A stretch of DNA of 9,833 nt from Desulfuromusa sp. (GCA_029933365.1 JAOZOH010000042.1:1-9833); one strand, 5' to 3'. Shown: positions 1 to 7,517, counted from the stretch's first letter. Program-made: numbers and translations. Notes: generated by a model not told the origin, from the sequence alone.

Positions 1-2
1 AT

Positions 3-68
3 CATATCTCAACGGTCAAAGAGGTGTTTGCCGAATTGTTTCCTCTGGAAGAGCGGGCTGCTGTTTGA
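3..68 (+). CDS. C-terminal end of an upstream gene (partial, unidentified)
   Basis: The frame starting at base 3 reads HISTVKEVFAELFPLEERAAV and stops at TGA 66-68. Its amphipathic, acidic composition looks like a real protein C-terminus; the other two plus-strand frames give less protein-like text. Only about 21 residues are visible, too few to name a family. It runs convergently toward hutH, whose TAA lies at 73-75, leaving four bases between the two genes and no room for a terminator between them. A chance open frame at the window edge cannot be excluded. Confidence 0.5.
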   Translation, partial: HISTVKEVFAELFPLEERAAV

Positions 69-72
69 GCTC

Positions 73-1602
73 TTAACGGCTCAATAGCGCAACTTCACTG
101 ATAAACTGGGCGAAAAGACCCGATTGAACGAGTCTTTTCGCCTTTTCTATGTCTGGAGCAAAATAGCGATCCTGATCGTAAAAGGGAACCTCATTGCGTA
201 AAATCTGCTTCGCCTGTTCAAGTAGCTCAGAGGTTTTCAGTGGGGCGCGAAAATCTACACCCTGACACGCTGCTAGAAGTTCGATAGCAAGAATTCCAGC
301 AGTATTATCTGCCATATCCCCAAGTCTGCGGGCAGCGAAGGTTGCCATCGAGACATGATCTTCCTGGTTTGCTGAAGTGGGAAGACTGTCGACGGAGGCC
401 GGATGGGCAAATGATTTATTTTCACTGGCCAATGCTGCAGCAGTAACTTGAGCAATCATAAAACCTGAATTTAACCCCCCCTTTTCAACCAGAAACGGGG
501 GTAATTTGCTCAGATTGCTATCGATCAGCAGGGCAATACGCCGCTCCGCTAAGGCACCAATTTCGGCAATCGCCAGAGCCATATTGTCGGCGGCCATGGC
601 GACAGGTTCGGCATGGAAATTCCCTCCCGAAAGAATGTCATTCTCTGCGACAAAGACTAATGGATTATCTGAAACGGCATTCGCTTCAGTTTGCAGAACT
701 TTAGCCGCATGGCGAAGTTGTTCCAAACAGGCTCCCATGACTTGAGGTTGACAGCGGAGGGAATAGGGGTCTTGTACTGATTCGCAGGCACGATGGGAAT
801 CTTCAATCTGGCTATGGTCAAGGAGTTTACGGTAGGCTTCTGCTGTGTCAATGCGACTCTGGTGACCACTGACTTGATGGATCCTTTGATCAAAAGGGCT
901 GCGGCTGGCAAGGGCGGCTTCGACGCTGAGACTGCCACTGACGATGGCGGCAGCAAACAGATCCTCAGCGGAAAATAAGCCTTCCAGAGCAAAAGCGGTT
1001 GATGCCTGGGTTCCATTGAGAAGAGCCAAACCTTCTTTAGGGCCGAGAGTGCAGGGTTGTAATCCGGCAATTTCGAGACCTTTTCGGCCCGATAGCCGCT
1101 CTCCACGGTAGAGGACTTCCCCTTCACCCAGCAGAACGGTACTCATGTGTGCCAAGGGAGCCAGATCTCCGGACGCCCCCACAGAACCCTTTTGCGGGAT
1201 GCATGGATAAACTTCGGCATTAACCAGTGTGATCAGTGCTTCAATGACTTGCAACCGGATTCCTGAATAGCCACGCGCCAAACTATTGATTTTCAGAACC
1301 ATCAACAGACGAACAGTTGTCTCATCCATGAGTGCGCCAACCCCCGCAGCATGAGAGAGGACAATAGAGCGTTGTAACTGTTTAAGCTCATCATCGGGGA
1401 TATGAGTATTTGCCAGCAGTCCAAAGCCGGTATTGACCCCGTAAACAGTACGCCCTTGGGCAATTACCTGTTGAACTGTTTCGGTTGCCGCTTCAATCTT
1501 GGCTAGACAGTCAGGTGTCAGGCTTAAATGTACTGCCTCTGACTGAATCCGCCGCATTTGTCTTAGCTTTAGATGGCCTGGGTTCAGTTCCAGTTTGAAC
1601 AT
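73..1602 (-). CDS. hutH: Histidine ammonia-lyase HutH
   Basis: This is the first enzyme of histidine degradation; it removes ammonia non-oxidatively from L-histidine to give trans-urocanate (EC 4.3.1.3), in the cytoplasm and normally as a tetramer. The protein is 509 residues, the usual family length. The Ala143-Ser144-Gly145 triad in [12 protein letters not shown] cyclises to the electrophilic MIO prosthetic group. Other family blocks visible are YGVNTGFG (Tyr54), SHAAG (His84), NSLARGYSG (from Asn106) and QDPYSLRC. The start is supported by GGAGG at 1611-1615, eight bases upstream of the ATG. It is the last gene of the hutIGUH order, separated from hutU by 220 bases with REP-like hairpins, so its expression may differ from that of the upstream genes. 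No strong promoter of its own was seen. All core motifs are intact. Confidence 0.97.
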   Translation of the reverse strand: MFKLELNPGHLKLRQMRRIQSEAVHLSLTPDCLAKIEAATETVQQVIAQGRTVYGVNTGFGLLANTHIPDDELKQLQRSIVLSHAAGVGALMDETTVRLLMVLKINSLARGYSGIRLQVIEALITLVNAEVYPCIPQKGSVGASGDLAPLAHMSTVLLGEGEVLYRGERLSGRKGLEIAGLQPCTLGPKEGLALLNGTQASTAFALEGLFSAEDLFAAAIVSGSLSVEAALASRSPFDQRIHQVSGHQSRIDTAEAYRKLLDHSQIEDSHRACESVQDPYSLRCQPQVMGACLEQLRHAAKVLQTEANAVSDNPLVFVAENDILSGGNFHAEPVAMAADNMALAIAEIGALAERRIALLIDSNLSKLPPFLVEKGGLNSGFMIAQVTAAALASENKSFAHPASVDSLPTSANQEDHVSMATFAARRLGDMADNTAGILAIELLAACQGVDFRAPLKTSELLEQAKQILRNEVPFYDQDRYFAPDIEKAKRLVQSGLFAQFISEVALLSR

Positions 1603-1673
1603 TTATTTATCCTCCGAGAGGTTGCTGCCCTCTTTTGCAGTTGGTTTGTTAATAGTCCAGATCTTCCACTTAA

Positions 1674-1805
1674 CCCTTCTCCATGAGGGAGAAGGTGGCT
1701 GCAAGCCGGATGAGGGGGGAGTCTGGTGACGTTGCCTGAAAGAAATAATTCTGGGAATACTGCAACGCTATCCCCTCACCCTGACCCTCTCCCTCAGGGA
1801 GAGGG
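1674..1805. repeat. Inverted pair of REP-like hairpin repeats between hutU and hutH
   Basis: The 220-base hutU-hutH gap holds two palindromic units in opposite orientation. The left unit has an 8-bp stem, CCTTCTCC 1675-1682 with GGAGAAGG 1688-1695, then a small hairpin GGCT/AGCC (1697-1700/1704-1707), then GGATGAGGGG. The right unit, read on the minus strand, has a 9-bp stem, CCCTCTCCC/GGGAGAGGG (1785-1793/1797-1805), followed by a G-rich GGGTGAGGGG tail. Both match the general layout of the dispersed hairpin-plus-GATGAGGG/GGTGAGGG repeats of many proteobacterial genomes (family recognition from memory). About 50 bases of unrelated sequence separate them. No transposase is present. The pair could be a BIME-like element or a short non-autonomous element with imperfect terminal inverted repeats. 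Because it lies between two co-directional operon genes, it may affect mRNA stability or read-through into hutH (inference). Confidence 0.8.
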
Positions 1806-1822
1806 AAATGTCAGTGTATAGT

Positions 1823-3496
1823 TCAACAGTCTCCCACCATTGGCAAATCTAACCCTTGTTCCTTGGCACATTGAATCGCAAGGGAGTAGCCAGCATCAGC
1901 ATGGCGCATCACTCCGGAGGCTGGATCGTTCCACAATACCCGTTCCAGCCGTTTTGCAGCTGCCTCTGTTCCATCGGCAACAATGACAATTCCGGCATGT
2001 TGACTGAAGCCCATCCCAACACCACCACCGTGGTGCAGACTGACCCAAGTGGCACCTCCGGAGGTTGAAAGCAGTGCGTTGAGGAATGGCCAGTCAGAGA
2101 CTGCATCAGAACCATCAGCCATTGCTTCGGTTTCACGGTTGGGGCTGGCAACCGAGCCGGAATCAAGGTGATCCCTACCTATCACGATTGGGGCTTTGAG
2201 CTTGCCACTGGCCACCATCTGATTAAATGCTAAGCCGAGGCGGGCGCGATCTTTCAATCCAACCCAGCAGATCCTGGCTGGTAAACCTTGAAACTGAATC
2301 CGTTCTCTCGCCATGTCCAGCCAGTTGTGTAAATGAGGCTCATCGGGAATCAATTCTTTCACCTTGGCATCAGTTTTATAGATATCGTCAGGGTCTCCCG
2401 AGAGGGCAATCCAGCGGAACGGGCCGATCCCCTCGCAAAAAAGTGGACGGATGTAAGCCGGGACAAATCCGGGGAAATCAAACGCGTTGTCGATACCCTC
2501 ATCCAGCGCAATTTGACGGATATTATTGCCATAATCGAAAGTTTCCGCCCCTTGCTGTTGTAGCTGCAACATGGCTGTAACATGCTTGGCAATAGAGGCT
2601 TTAGATGCTGTAATCACTTGCTGTGGGTTTTCCTGTCGCAGACGTGCAGCTTCCTCCAGACTCCACCCCTCCGGTAGATACCCGTTGAGAGGGTCGTGGG
2701 CGCTGGTCTGATCAGTACAGACATCAGGAATCACATTGCGACGGACTAATTCCGGCAGAATTTCGGCACAGTTGCCGAGTAGGCCAATGGAGATCGCTTG
2801 CTTGTCGCGACAAGCTGCTTCTATCAATTTCAGGGCAGCATCTAGATTGGTCACTTTGTGATCCAGATAACCAGTCTCCAGTCGCTTATCGATCCGCGAT
2901 TCATCGCACTCGATTGCCAGCATATTGAACCCGGCCATAGTGGCTGCTAGTGGTTGAGCTCCTCCCATACCACCCAGGCCACCAGTAAGAATCCAACGCC
3001 CACAAGCATCACCGGAAAAACGTTTTTTCGCAATAGAAACAAAAGTTTCGTAGGTTCCCTGCACAATCCCTTGCGAACCGATATAGACCCAGGAACCAGC
3101 GGTCATCTGGCCGTACATCATCAACCCCTTTTTATCCAGCTCGTTGAAGGTTTCCCAGTTGGCCCAGTGTGGCACCAGGTTGGAATTGGCGATCAGAACT
3201 CGGGGGGCATCGGTGTGAGTTTTAAAAACTCCGACCGGTTTACCCGATTGGATGAGGAGCGACTCGTCATCTTCCAGCCGTTTGAGCACTTCGACAATTT
3301 TATCGTAACAATCCCAGTCTCGCGCCGCTCTGGCAGTACCGCCATAGACGACCAGTTCTTCGGGGCGCTCGGCCACTTCTGGATCAAGATTATTCATCAA
3401 CATGCGTAAAGCCGCTTCTGTCAGCCAACTTTTAGCGCTTAACTGTGAGCCATGTGGGGCACGAATGAGACGGTGGGTATCGAGTCGTTTGTTCAT
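1823..3496 (-). CDS. hutU: Urocanate hydratase HutU
   Basis: HutU catalyses the second step, adding water to urocanate to give 4-imidazolone-5-propionate (EC 4.2.1.49), with tightly bound NAD+ as an unusual electrophile. From the ATG at 3494-3496 the protein is 557 residues, the normal length. Visible family blocks are [11 protein letters not shown] (51-61), the NAD-binding glycine-rich [13 protein letters not shown] (172-184), [13 protein letters not shown] (238-250), CEGIGPFRW (354-362) and [10 protein letters not shown], whose Cys410 has the same number as the conserved cysteine of the Pseudomonas enzyme. An in-frame start 24 codons upstream is rejected: that extension is not like the family, overlaps hutG, and a GGAGA site sits just before Met-Asn-Lys-Arg. 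The gene begins 10 bases after the hutG stop, so it should be cotranscribed and probably translationally coupled. Confidence 0.97.
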   Translation of the reverse strand: MNKRLDTHRLIRAPHGSQLSAKSWLTEAALRMLMNNLDPEVAERPEELVVYGGTARAARDWDCYDKIVEVLKRLEDDESLLIQSGKPVGVFKTHTDAPRVLIANSNLVPHWANWETFNELDKKGLMMYGQMTAGSWVYIGSQGIVQGTYETFVSIAKKRFSGDACGRWILTGGLGGMGGAQPLAATMAGFNMLAIECDESRIDKRLETGYLDHKVTNLDAALKLIEAACRDKQAISIGLLGNCAEILPELVRRNVIPDVCTDQTSAHDPLNGYLPEGWSLEEAARLRQENPQQVITASKASIAKHVTAMLQLQQQGAETFDYGNNIRQIALDEGIDNAFDFPGFVPAYIRPLFCEGIGPFRWIALSGDPDDIYKTDAKVKELIPDEPHLHNWLDMARERIQFQGLPARICWVGLKDRARLGLAFNQMVASGKLKAPIVIGRDHLDSGSVASPNRETEAMADGSDAVSDWPFLNALLSTSGGATWVSLHHGGGVGMGFSQHAGIVIVADGTEAAAKRLERVLWNDPASGVMRHADAGYSLAIQCAKEQGLDLPMVGDC

Positions 3497-3500
3497 AGGA

Positions 3501-3505
3501 TCTCC
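3501..3505 (-). promoter_or_regulatory. Ribosome binding site deciding the hutU start
   Basis: On the minus strand GGAGA lies four bases upstream of the ATG at 3494-3496 and one base beyond the hutG stop codon (3507-3509). Its position selects the 557-residue HutU start over a longer reading that would run back into hutG. Confidence 0.75.
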
Positions 3506-3506
3506 A

Positions 3507-4445
3507 TTATCGGGTGAGCAGGTGGCAGAGTCTGGCTGCGACTCTGGCGGTCCGTCCATCAATGTCATACTTGGGGTTATATTCAGCGATATCTGCCACT
3601 CTTAATTGCTTCTGCGCAACTGATTTGATAAAGGCCACCAGGTACTCCAATTCGGGAAGGGGAACCCCTCTGCTAGCTGGAGCACTGACTCCGGGCGCGG
3701 TTTCTGCTGGCAGTACATCGAGATCAATACTCAGATAAATTGCCTGGCAAGGGTGGATAAACTTGGTCAGTTTTTGCTCGATTTGAGGAAATTGCCAGCT
3801 GTTGAGCTCCTCATCTTTCAAATATTCAACGTCCAGTTGATCTGCCTGGGCAAACAGTGCTCTGGTATTGGCAGCTTCACTTACACCGAGGCAACAGTAG
3901 TGAAAAGGGATATCCCTGCTCTGGCAATGTTGGGCAATCTGTAAAAAAGGAGTACCGGAGGTGGGGACAGCGGCTGACCGCAAGTCAAAATGTGCATCAA
4001 AGTTGATAATGCCAATCGGCGCGTCGGTACTCGATGGTTTCAGATGTTGTTCCAGTCCCAGAAAACTGCCAAAGGCTACTTCGTGGCCACCACCGAGCAG
4101 CAGGGGAAAATGGTTCTGATCCAGTAACTGTTGGACAGAATTGGCTTGTTCTTTTTGTAAGGATTCCAGATTGCCTTGTTCGCAATAGAGGTCTCCGGCA
4201 TCGTAAATGGGACGCTTCAGGTCGTATGTCTGGTTGGCCAGATATTTTCGGATAATATCAGGCCCTGCTGCAGCACCGATTCTGCCGTGATTCCGTTTTA
4301 CTCCCTCGTCAGCAGCAACTCCCAGCAAGGTAATGCCCGGAGGGTTTGTTGCCTCTTCCAGGGGAGAGATGCGCTGGTGCCAGCGTTGCTTTCCATCACC
4401 GTCGTCGCGACCTTTCCAGAGGGTTATCTCGGTTTTTTTAAACAT
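3507..4445 (-). CDS. hutG: Formimidoylglutamase HutG (arginase/ureohydrolase family)
   Basis: HutG carries out the last step, hydrolysing N-formimino-L-glutamate to L-glutamate and formamide (EC 3.5.3.8) in the cytoplasm. From the ATG at 4443-4445 it is 312 residues, typical of the family. The binuclear manganese ligands of ureohydrolases are visible: His121 in GGGHE, the Asp150-x-His152-x-Asp154 set in NFDAHFDLR, and Asp241-x-Asp243 in [15 protein letters not shown] conserved C-terminal block, [17 protein letters not shown] (284-300), follows. The LPAETAPG variant and the hut neighbours favour formimidoylglutamase over agmatinase or arginase. A longer reading starting at 4556 is rejected because its first 37 residues are hutI sequence read in another frame. 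The start lies inside the end of hutI (8-base overlap), so coupled translation is likely. Confidence 0.95.
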   Translation of the reverse strand: MFKKTEITLWKGRDDGDGKQRWHQRISPLEEATNPPGITLLGVAADEGVKRNHGRIGAAAGPDIIRKYLANQTYDLKRPIYDAGDLYCEQGNLESLQKEQANSVQQLLDQNHFPLLLGGGHEVAFGSFLGLEQHLKPSSTDAPIGIINFDAHFDLRSAAVPTSGTPFLQIAQHCQSRDIPFHYCCLGVSEAANTRALFAQADQLDVEYLKDEELNSWQFPQIEQKLTKFIHPCQAIYLSIDLDVLPAETAPGVSAPASRGVPLPELEYLVAFIKSVAQKQLRVADIAEYNPKYDIDGRTARVAARLCHLLTR

Positions 4446-5676
4446 AACTGATCTCTCCGGAAAAAATGCGTTGACGTAATGATTTTTCACCAAACTGGTA
4501 TGCGAGTTGTGCGGGGTCTTCAATCTTCCAGAGAAGCATGTCGGCTGATTTTTCAACGCTGAGAGTGCCGCTGATCTTTTCCAGATTCAGAGCTTTTGCC
4601 GCGTTTCTGGTGGTTGCTTGCAGCGCTTCTTCCGGGGTGAGACCAAAGAGAACGCAACCCATATTCATCATTAAGCGCAATGAAGCGAGAGGGCAGCTCC
4701 CCGGATTGAGATCACTGGCTAGAGCCATTGGAATCTGGTATTGACGTAATAAATCAACTGGGGGCTTCTTTGTCTCACCGAGAAAATAAAAGGCTCCAGG
4801 GAGGAGAGTGGCAACCGTCCCCGATTTTTTCAGTGCCTTAACTCCGGCTTCATCCAGATATTCGAGATGATCGACCGACCAGGCTGAAAAACTGGCGGCA
4901 AGTTCAGCCCCGTGGCTGTTGGAAAGCTGTTCAGCATGGACCTTTATCCCCAAACCAAATTTATCAGCGGCAATGAAAATCTGTTCGCAGTGTTGGGGAG
5001 AAAAGGCGATATTTTCACAGAAAACATCAACCGCATCAGCTAATCCTTCGGCGGCAACCTGTGGAATCATTTTGTCACAGATCAGCTTGATATAGTCCCC
5101 ACCATTATTTCTAAATTCTGGAGGAATTGCATGAGCGGCAAGCAAGGTGCTACGCAGGTTGAATGGGTAATCTGCCGCCAGTTTTTTGGCAGCTCTGAGC
5201 ATTTTTAGTTCATCTTCAAGGGTGAGACCATATCCAGATTTAATTTCAACTGTTGTGACCCCTTCGTTGAGTAGCGCTTCCAGGCGTGGTCGTGCCTGAT
5301 CGATCAGTTTGTTTTCGCTGAGTGCACGGGTTGCAGTGACAGTGGCAAGAATGCCACCTCCAGTGCGGGAAATCTCTGTGTAACTGCTGCCGCTTAAGCG
5401 TTGTGTGAATTCACCAGAACGCTGTCCCCCATAAATCAGATGTGTATGGCTGTCAATCAACCCAGGGGTGAGGAAATTTCCCCCGGCATCGATGATCTCC
5501 CCTTTGAAGTCATCAGTATTAATGACCTGCATGGGGGAAATGAAGACAATTTTTCCATCTTGCACTCCGATTGAATGATCTCTCAGCAGACCGTAAGGGG
5601 CCTTAACTCGAGGATCCATTGTGGCAACTTGAGCATTGATCCAGATTTTTTGGCAATCGTGAAGTATTTGATACAT
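4438..5676 (-). CDS. hutI: Imidazolonepropionase HutI
   Basis: HutI is the third pathway enzyme, hydrolysing the ring of 4-imidazolone-5-propionate to N-formimino-L-glutamate (EC 3.5.2.7). It belongs to the metal-dependent amidohydrolase superfamily and is 412 residues, as expected. Metal ligands are visible: His77-x-His79 in DSHTHLIYGG, His247 in KVHAEQLSNSHG, His270 in VDHLEY, and Asp322 in ASDLNPGS. Glu250 and the TTVEIKSGYG block (141-150) are also family signatures. The first residues form the small beta-sandwich typical of amidohydrolases. GGAGGG (minus strand, 5683-5688) lies six bases before the ATG. It is the first gene of the minus-strand operon, directly downstream of the divergent promoter and putative HutC operator, so it should be induced by urocanate. 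Confidence 0.97.
   Translation of the reverse strand: MYQILHDCQKIWINAQVATMDPRVKAPYGLLRDHSIGVQDGKIVFISPMQVINTDDFKGEIIDAGGNFLTPGLIDSHTHLIYGGQRSGEFTQRLSGSSYTEISRTGGGILATVTATRALSENKLIDQARPRLEALLNEGVTTVEIKSGYGLTLEDELKMLRAAKKLAADYPFNLRSTLLAAHAIPPEFRNNGGDYIKLICDKMIPQVAAEGLADAVDVFCENIAFSPQHCEQIFIAADKFGLGIKVHAEQLSNSHGAELAASFSAWSVDHLEYLDEAGVKALKKSGTVATLLPGAFYFLGETKKPPVDLLRQYQIPMALASDLNPGSCPLASLRLMMNMGCVLFGLTPEEALQATTRNAAKALNLEKISGTLSVEKSADMLLWKIEDPAQLAYQFGEKSLRQRIFSGEISYV
4455..4458 (-). promoter_or_regulatory. Ribosome binding site for hutG inside hutI
   Basis: GGAG on the minus strand lies nine bases before the ATG at 4443-4445, within the last codons of hutI. Ribosomes ending hutI at 4438-4440 pass directly over the hutG start, which supports the short 312-residue reading. 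Confidence 0.6.
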
Positions 5677-5700
5677 TTATTTCCCTCCCTACTAAATAAA

Positions 5701-5710
5701 TGTATATACA
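5701..5710. promoter_or_regulatory. Putative HutC operator (TGTATATACA dyad)
   Basis: TGTATATACA is a perfect 10-bp palindrome in the hutI/hutC intergenic region. It fits the TGTA-N2-TACA core described for HutC in pseudomonads and relatives (established knowledge, recalled). It lies just downstream of the predicted hutI -10 box and covers the predicted hutI transcription start, so a bound repressor would block the hut operon. It is also immediately upstream of the hutC -35 box. The neighbouring hutC gene supplies the matching regulator. Confidence 0.75.
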
Positions 5711-5740
5711 ATTATAGACAAAGTTGCAAGTTTTTGACTA
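5711..5740 (-). promoter_or_regulatory. Predicted hutI operon promoter
   Basis: On the minus strand a perfect TATAAT -10 box (plus positions 5711-5716) is preceded, after an 18-base spacer, by TAGTCA (5735-5740), which matches four of six bases of the sigma-70 -35 consensus. Transcription should start near 5704, inside the TGTATATACA operator, giving a leader of about 27 bases to the hutI ATG. The weak -35 and perfect -10 are typical of a regulated promoter. Prediction by eye only. Confidence 0.6.
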
Positions 5741-5744
5741 TAAT
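5715..5744 (+). promoter_or_regulatory. Predicted hutC promoter
   Basis: TAGACA (5715-5720) and a perfect TATAAT (5739-5744) are separated by 18 bases and read toward hutC. The expected start is near 5751, about 30 bases before the ATG. It is almost superimposed on the opposing hutI promoter, so the two should compete for RNA polymerase. The operator sits just upstream of this -35 box rather than over the start, suggesting milder or indirect autoregulation. Confidence 0.6.
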
Positions 5745-5770
5745 TTGCACTATATTTTTTCTCATTGCTT

Positions 5771-5777
5771 AAGGAAA
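5771..5777 (+). promoter_or_regulatory. Ribosome binding site deciding the hutC start
   Basis: AAGGAAA at 5771-5777 lies a few bases upstream of ATG 5783-5785. This makes the ATG the likely start rather than the in-frame TTG at 5765, which would place this site inside the coding region. Confidence 0.6.
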
Positions 5778-5782
5778 GCCAT

Positions 5783-6499
5783 ATGAAGGGACATTCTGGA
5801 GTGCAACCCCGTTTTCAGGTGATCAAGGATTTTATCAATCAGGCGATTGGTGATAGCACCTATCCGCCAGATGCACAGATTCCGACAGAATATGAATTGG
5901 CAAAGATGTTTGGTGTCAGTCGTATGACTGCAAATCGGGCGGTGAAGGAACTCGTTGCGGAGGGGAAGCTGGTTCGGTATCAAGGGTTGGGGACTTTTGT
6001 CGCGCTGATCCAGGTTGAATCACCATTATTGGAAATTCGAAATATCGCTGATGAAATTCGGGAACGACATAATATTTATAGTAATGAATGTTATGCTTTG
6101 CAGCAAGAGCAAGCTGATCAAGATCTGGCAGATCTTTTGGGAATTGCCGCTGGAGATCCAGTTTTTCACTCTCTTATTGTCCATAAAGAAAATGGTCGAC
6201 CGTTGCAATTGGCCGAACGCTACGTCAACGCATTGCTAGTTCCCGACTATATCAAACAGGATTTTTCAGTGATGACTCCCAGTCAATATTTAAGTGAACT
6301 CTTCCCCTTATCAGAAGTCGAACATACCGTTGAGGCGATTCTGCCAAGCTCTCTTGAACAGGATTTACTAAATATTTCTGCAAATATTCCTTGTTTACTG
6401 GTGAATCGGAGAACCTGGTCAGCAAATAAACTGATCAGCTACGCGCGGTTGGTTCATCCGGGGAATCTCTATCGACTTAGTTCCCGTTCTAAAGTTTAA
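5783..6499 (+). CDS. hutC: Histidine-utilisation repressor HutC (GntR family)
   Basis: HutC is a cytoplasmic DNA-binding repressor that is released from hut operators by urocanate. The 238-residue protein has an N-terminal GntR winged helix-turn-helix (about residues 8-75: IPTEYELAKMFGVSRMTANRAV then LVRYQGLGTFVA) and a C-terminal UTRA ligand-binding domain (about 90-232). HutC-type UTRA blocks are visible: LQLAERYVN (141-149), EHTVEA (180-185), NRRTWSANKLISYARLVHPG (208-227). These, and its place divergent from hutI, separate it from other HutC/FarR-subfamily sugar or phosphonate regulators. The C-terminus ends RLSSRSKV, whereas many homologues as I recall them end with a Gly-Lys/Arg-Phe type tail. 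It most likely controls the hutIGUH operon through the TGTATATACA site and may also affect its own promoter. Confidence 0.95.
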   Translation: MKGHSGVQPRFQVIKDFINQAIGDSTYPPDAQIPTEYELAKMFGVSRMTANRAVKELVAEGKLVRYQGLGTFVALIQVESPLLEIRNIADEIRERHNIYSNECYALQQEQADQDLADLLGIAAGDPVFHSLIVHKENGRPLQLAERYVNALLVPDYIKQDFSVMTPSQYLSELFPLSEVEHTVEAILPSSLEQDLLNISANIPCLLVNRRTWSANKLISYARLVHPGNLYRLSSRSKV

Positions 6500-6551
6500 T
6501 CTTAAATCTATTGATCAGACCACGGTGTATTCATTGCTGACCCGACATGTT

Positions 6552-6583
6552 CTGTTGAACTCGTTTAACAGTAGCTACTTTTT
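6552..6583 (+). terminator. Possible weak terminator after hutC
   Basis: CTGTTGAA (6552-6559) and TTTAACAG (6564-6571) form an 8-bp stem with one G-T pair and a CTCG loop. A TTTTT run follows at 6579-6583, seven bases past the stem. The stem is AT-rich and the T-run is displaced, so this is a weak candidate. The rest of the 185-base hutC to 6685 gap holds only the candidate -10 box of the next gene. Confidence 0.35.
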
Positions 6584-6639
6584 CTGCTAGCGAAATACTG
6601 ACAGCAGACATTTAGATCCCCAAAAGGCAAGTTTTTCTG

Positions 6640-6645
6640 TATAAT
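6640..6645 (+). promoter_or_regulatory. Candidate -10 box for the exported-protein gene
   Basis: A perfect TATAAT lies 39 bases before the ATG at 6685. No good -35 hexamer is found 16-18 bases upstream (the sequence there is around TCCCCA), so the promoter would be weak or need an activator. A fairly AT-rich gap could produce this hexamer by chance. Confidence 0.4.
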
Positions 6646-6684
6646 CCTCCGAATTTTAGGACAGATTTGATTTAGGAGTTCATC

Positions 6685-7407
6685 ATGTTGAAGCTTGGTA
6701 TGCGTTTTCTCTGTTGCTGCTTGTTTATGCTGTGCCTACAACAGGTCTATGTTCTTCCTGCAGCGGCGGGAGAGAAAGAAGAGCGAGTTCAGTTGCTGCA
6801 GAAAAAAATGGCAAAATTGCAGGAACTGTTGGTCAGGATGGAAGAAGAGAAGCTCCGTGAACAGCCGCCAACTGAAATTCCGTGGCAGGCGATTCTCCAA
6901 CCTGATACGGAGCGCCCTGCTTATGATCAGTATGCTTATCTGTTGGCGCCACTGATGCGTGCTGAAGATCTCGATAGTACTTTGCAGCAACTCTATTTTT
7001 TGACCAGTCAGGATGAGCTGAAAGAGCGGGGAACTCTCTTCGTTGTCCCGGCATTGCCGTTGGCGGATGGTGAGGAAATGTCGGTTAAGAGTTATAATCG
7101 TGACCTGGCCGGGTCACTGTTGCAGAGAATTAAATTGCCTACAGCACTTGAGGGGGGGATGCTGGTTGCTTCAACCTCACTGGAAAAATATGATACTACC
7201 CAGGATTCATTGCTTTTCATTGATCTTACCGGGTGTGATCAGATTCTGCGTTCGCGGATTTTCGGTCTATTGCAAAGCACTCGTCTGTTCACTGAGGATG
7301 GCAGTATTCATAAATATATCTGGGAGCTGTTAAAAAGTGCGGCACCTCAGGCATTTACAATTTTTATGCAAGACAGCCTGGTTTGGCTGGAGTTGAACAA
7401 TAAATAA
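6685..7407 (+). CDS. Putative exported coiled-coil protein of unknown function
   Basis: I do not recognise the family. The 240-residue protein starts with a classic Sec signal peptide: basic Lys3/Arg7, a hydrophobic core at about 8-24 rich in cysteine and leucine, and an Ala-Ala-Ala motif (26-28) before Gly29, so cleavage by signal peptidase I is expected. There is no lipobox around a cysteine. Residues 30-58 are highly charged with regular leucines and look like a short coiled coil. The remainder (about 65-240) appears globular, with hydrophobic strands such as GTLFVVPALPLA and DSLLFIDLTG and one cysteine (Cys184). No membrane segment follows the signal peptide, so a periplasmic or secreted location is likely. 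AGGAG at 6674-6678 supports the start; Met6 is an alternative. It stands between hutC and the radical SAM gene with its own candidate promoter, so the context does not indicate a role. Confidence 0.85.
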   Translation: MLKLGMRFLCCCLFMLCLQQVYVLPAAAGEKEERVQLLQKKMAKLQELLVRMEEEKLREQPPTEIPWQAILQPDTERPAYDQYAYLLAPLMRAEDLDSTLQQLYFLTSQDELKERGTLFVVPALPLADGEEMSVKSYNRDLAGSLLQRIKLPTALEGGMLVASTSLEKYDTTQDSLLFIDLTGCDQILRSRIFGLLQSTRLFTEDGSIHKYIWELLKSAAPQAFTIFMQDSLVWLELNNK

Positions 7408-7457
7408 CAACCCACTCCGCTAAAAACTAGTATTTTAGTCATGAATCCTTGAACTCT

Positions 7458-7487
7458 TTGAAATACTTGTAGTATTCTGAGTAAAAT
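7458..7487 (+). promoter_or_regulatory. Predicted promoter of the radical SAM/hemE unit with internal dyad
   Basis: TTGAAA (7458-7463) and TAAAAT (7482-7487), each matching five of six consensus bases, are separated by 18 bases. A perfect dyad, AATACT-TGT-AGTATT (7462-7476), lies mainly in the spacer and touches the -35 box, a position where a repressor or activator could bind. Transcription would start around 7494, giving a short leader to the ATG at 7518. Confidence 0.5.
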
Positions 7488-7507
7488 AGAATTTTGGTTT
7501 ACTTGTC

Positions 7508-7512
7508 AGGAG
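7508..7512 (+). promoter_or_regulatory. Ribosome binding site deciding the radical SAM gene start
   Basis: AGGAG lies five bases upstream of ATG 7518-7520. It rules against the upstream in-frame TTG at 7494, which would leave this site inside the coding region. Confidence 0.7.
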
Positions 7513-7517
7513 TTATT

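Noticed and set aside
657..1127. 156-codon minus-strand frame inside hutH
   Set aside because: It overlaps hutH in another frame, has no recognisable domain, and the hutH frame carries all the family motifs.
1674..1805. Hairpins in the hutU-hutH gap as a rho-independent terminator
   Set aside because: Neither stem is followed by a T-run on the minus strand, and the same hairpin recurs after hemE, which fits a dispersed repeat better.
2954..3409. 151-codon plus-strand frame antisense to hutU
   Set aside because: Low-complexity start, no ribosome binding site noticed and no family resemblance; best explained as a shadow of hutU codon use.
3497..3568. N-terminal extension of HutU by 24 residues
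   Set aside because: It lies within hutG coding sequence, is unlike HutU N-termini, and a ribosome binding site precedes the shorter start.
4446..4556. N-terminal extension of HutG by 37 residues
   Set aside because: The extension is hutI sequence read in another frame; Met-Phe-Lys-Lys at 4445 gives the normal family length and has an upstream GGAG.
7420..7438. CTAAAA/TTTTAG inverted repeat after the exported-protein gene as a terminator
   Set aside because: The stem is only six mostly A-T pairs with a seven-base loop and no T-run, so it is too weak to call.
7494..7517. TTG start extending the radical SAM protein by eight residues
   Set aside because: The AGGAG at 7508-7512 would fall inside the coding region, and it is correctly placed for the ATG at 7518.
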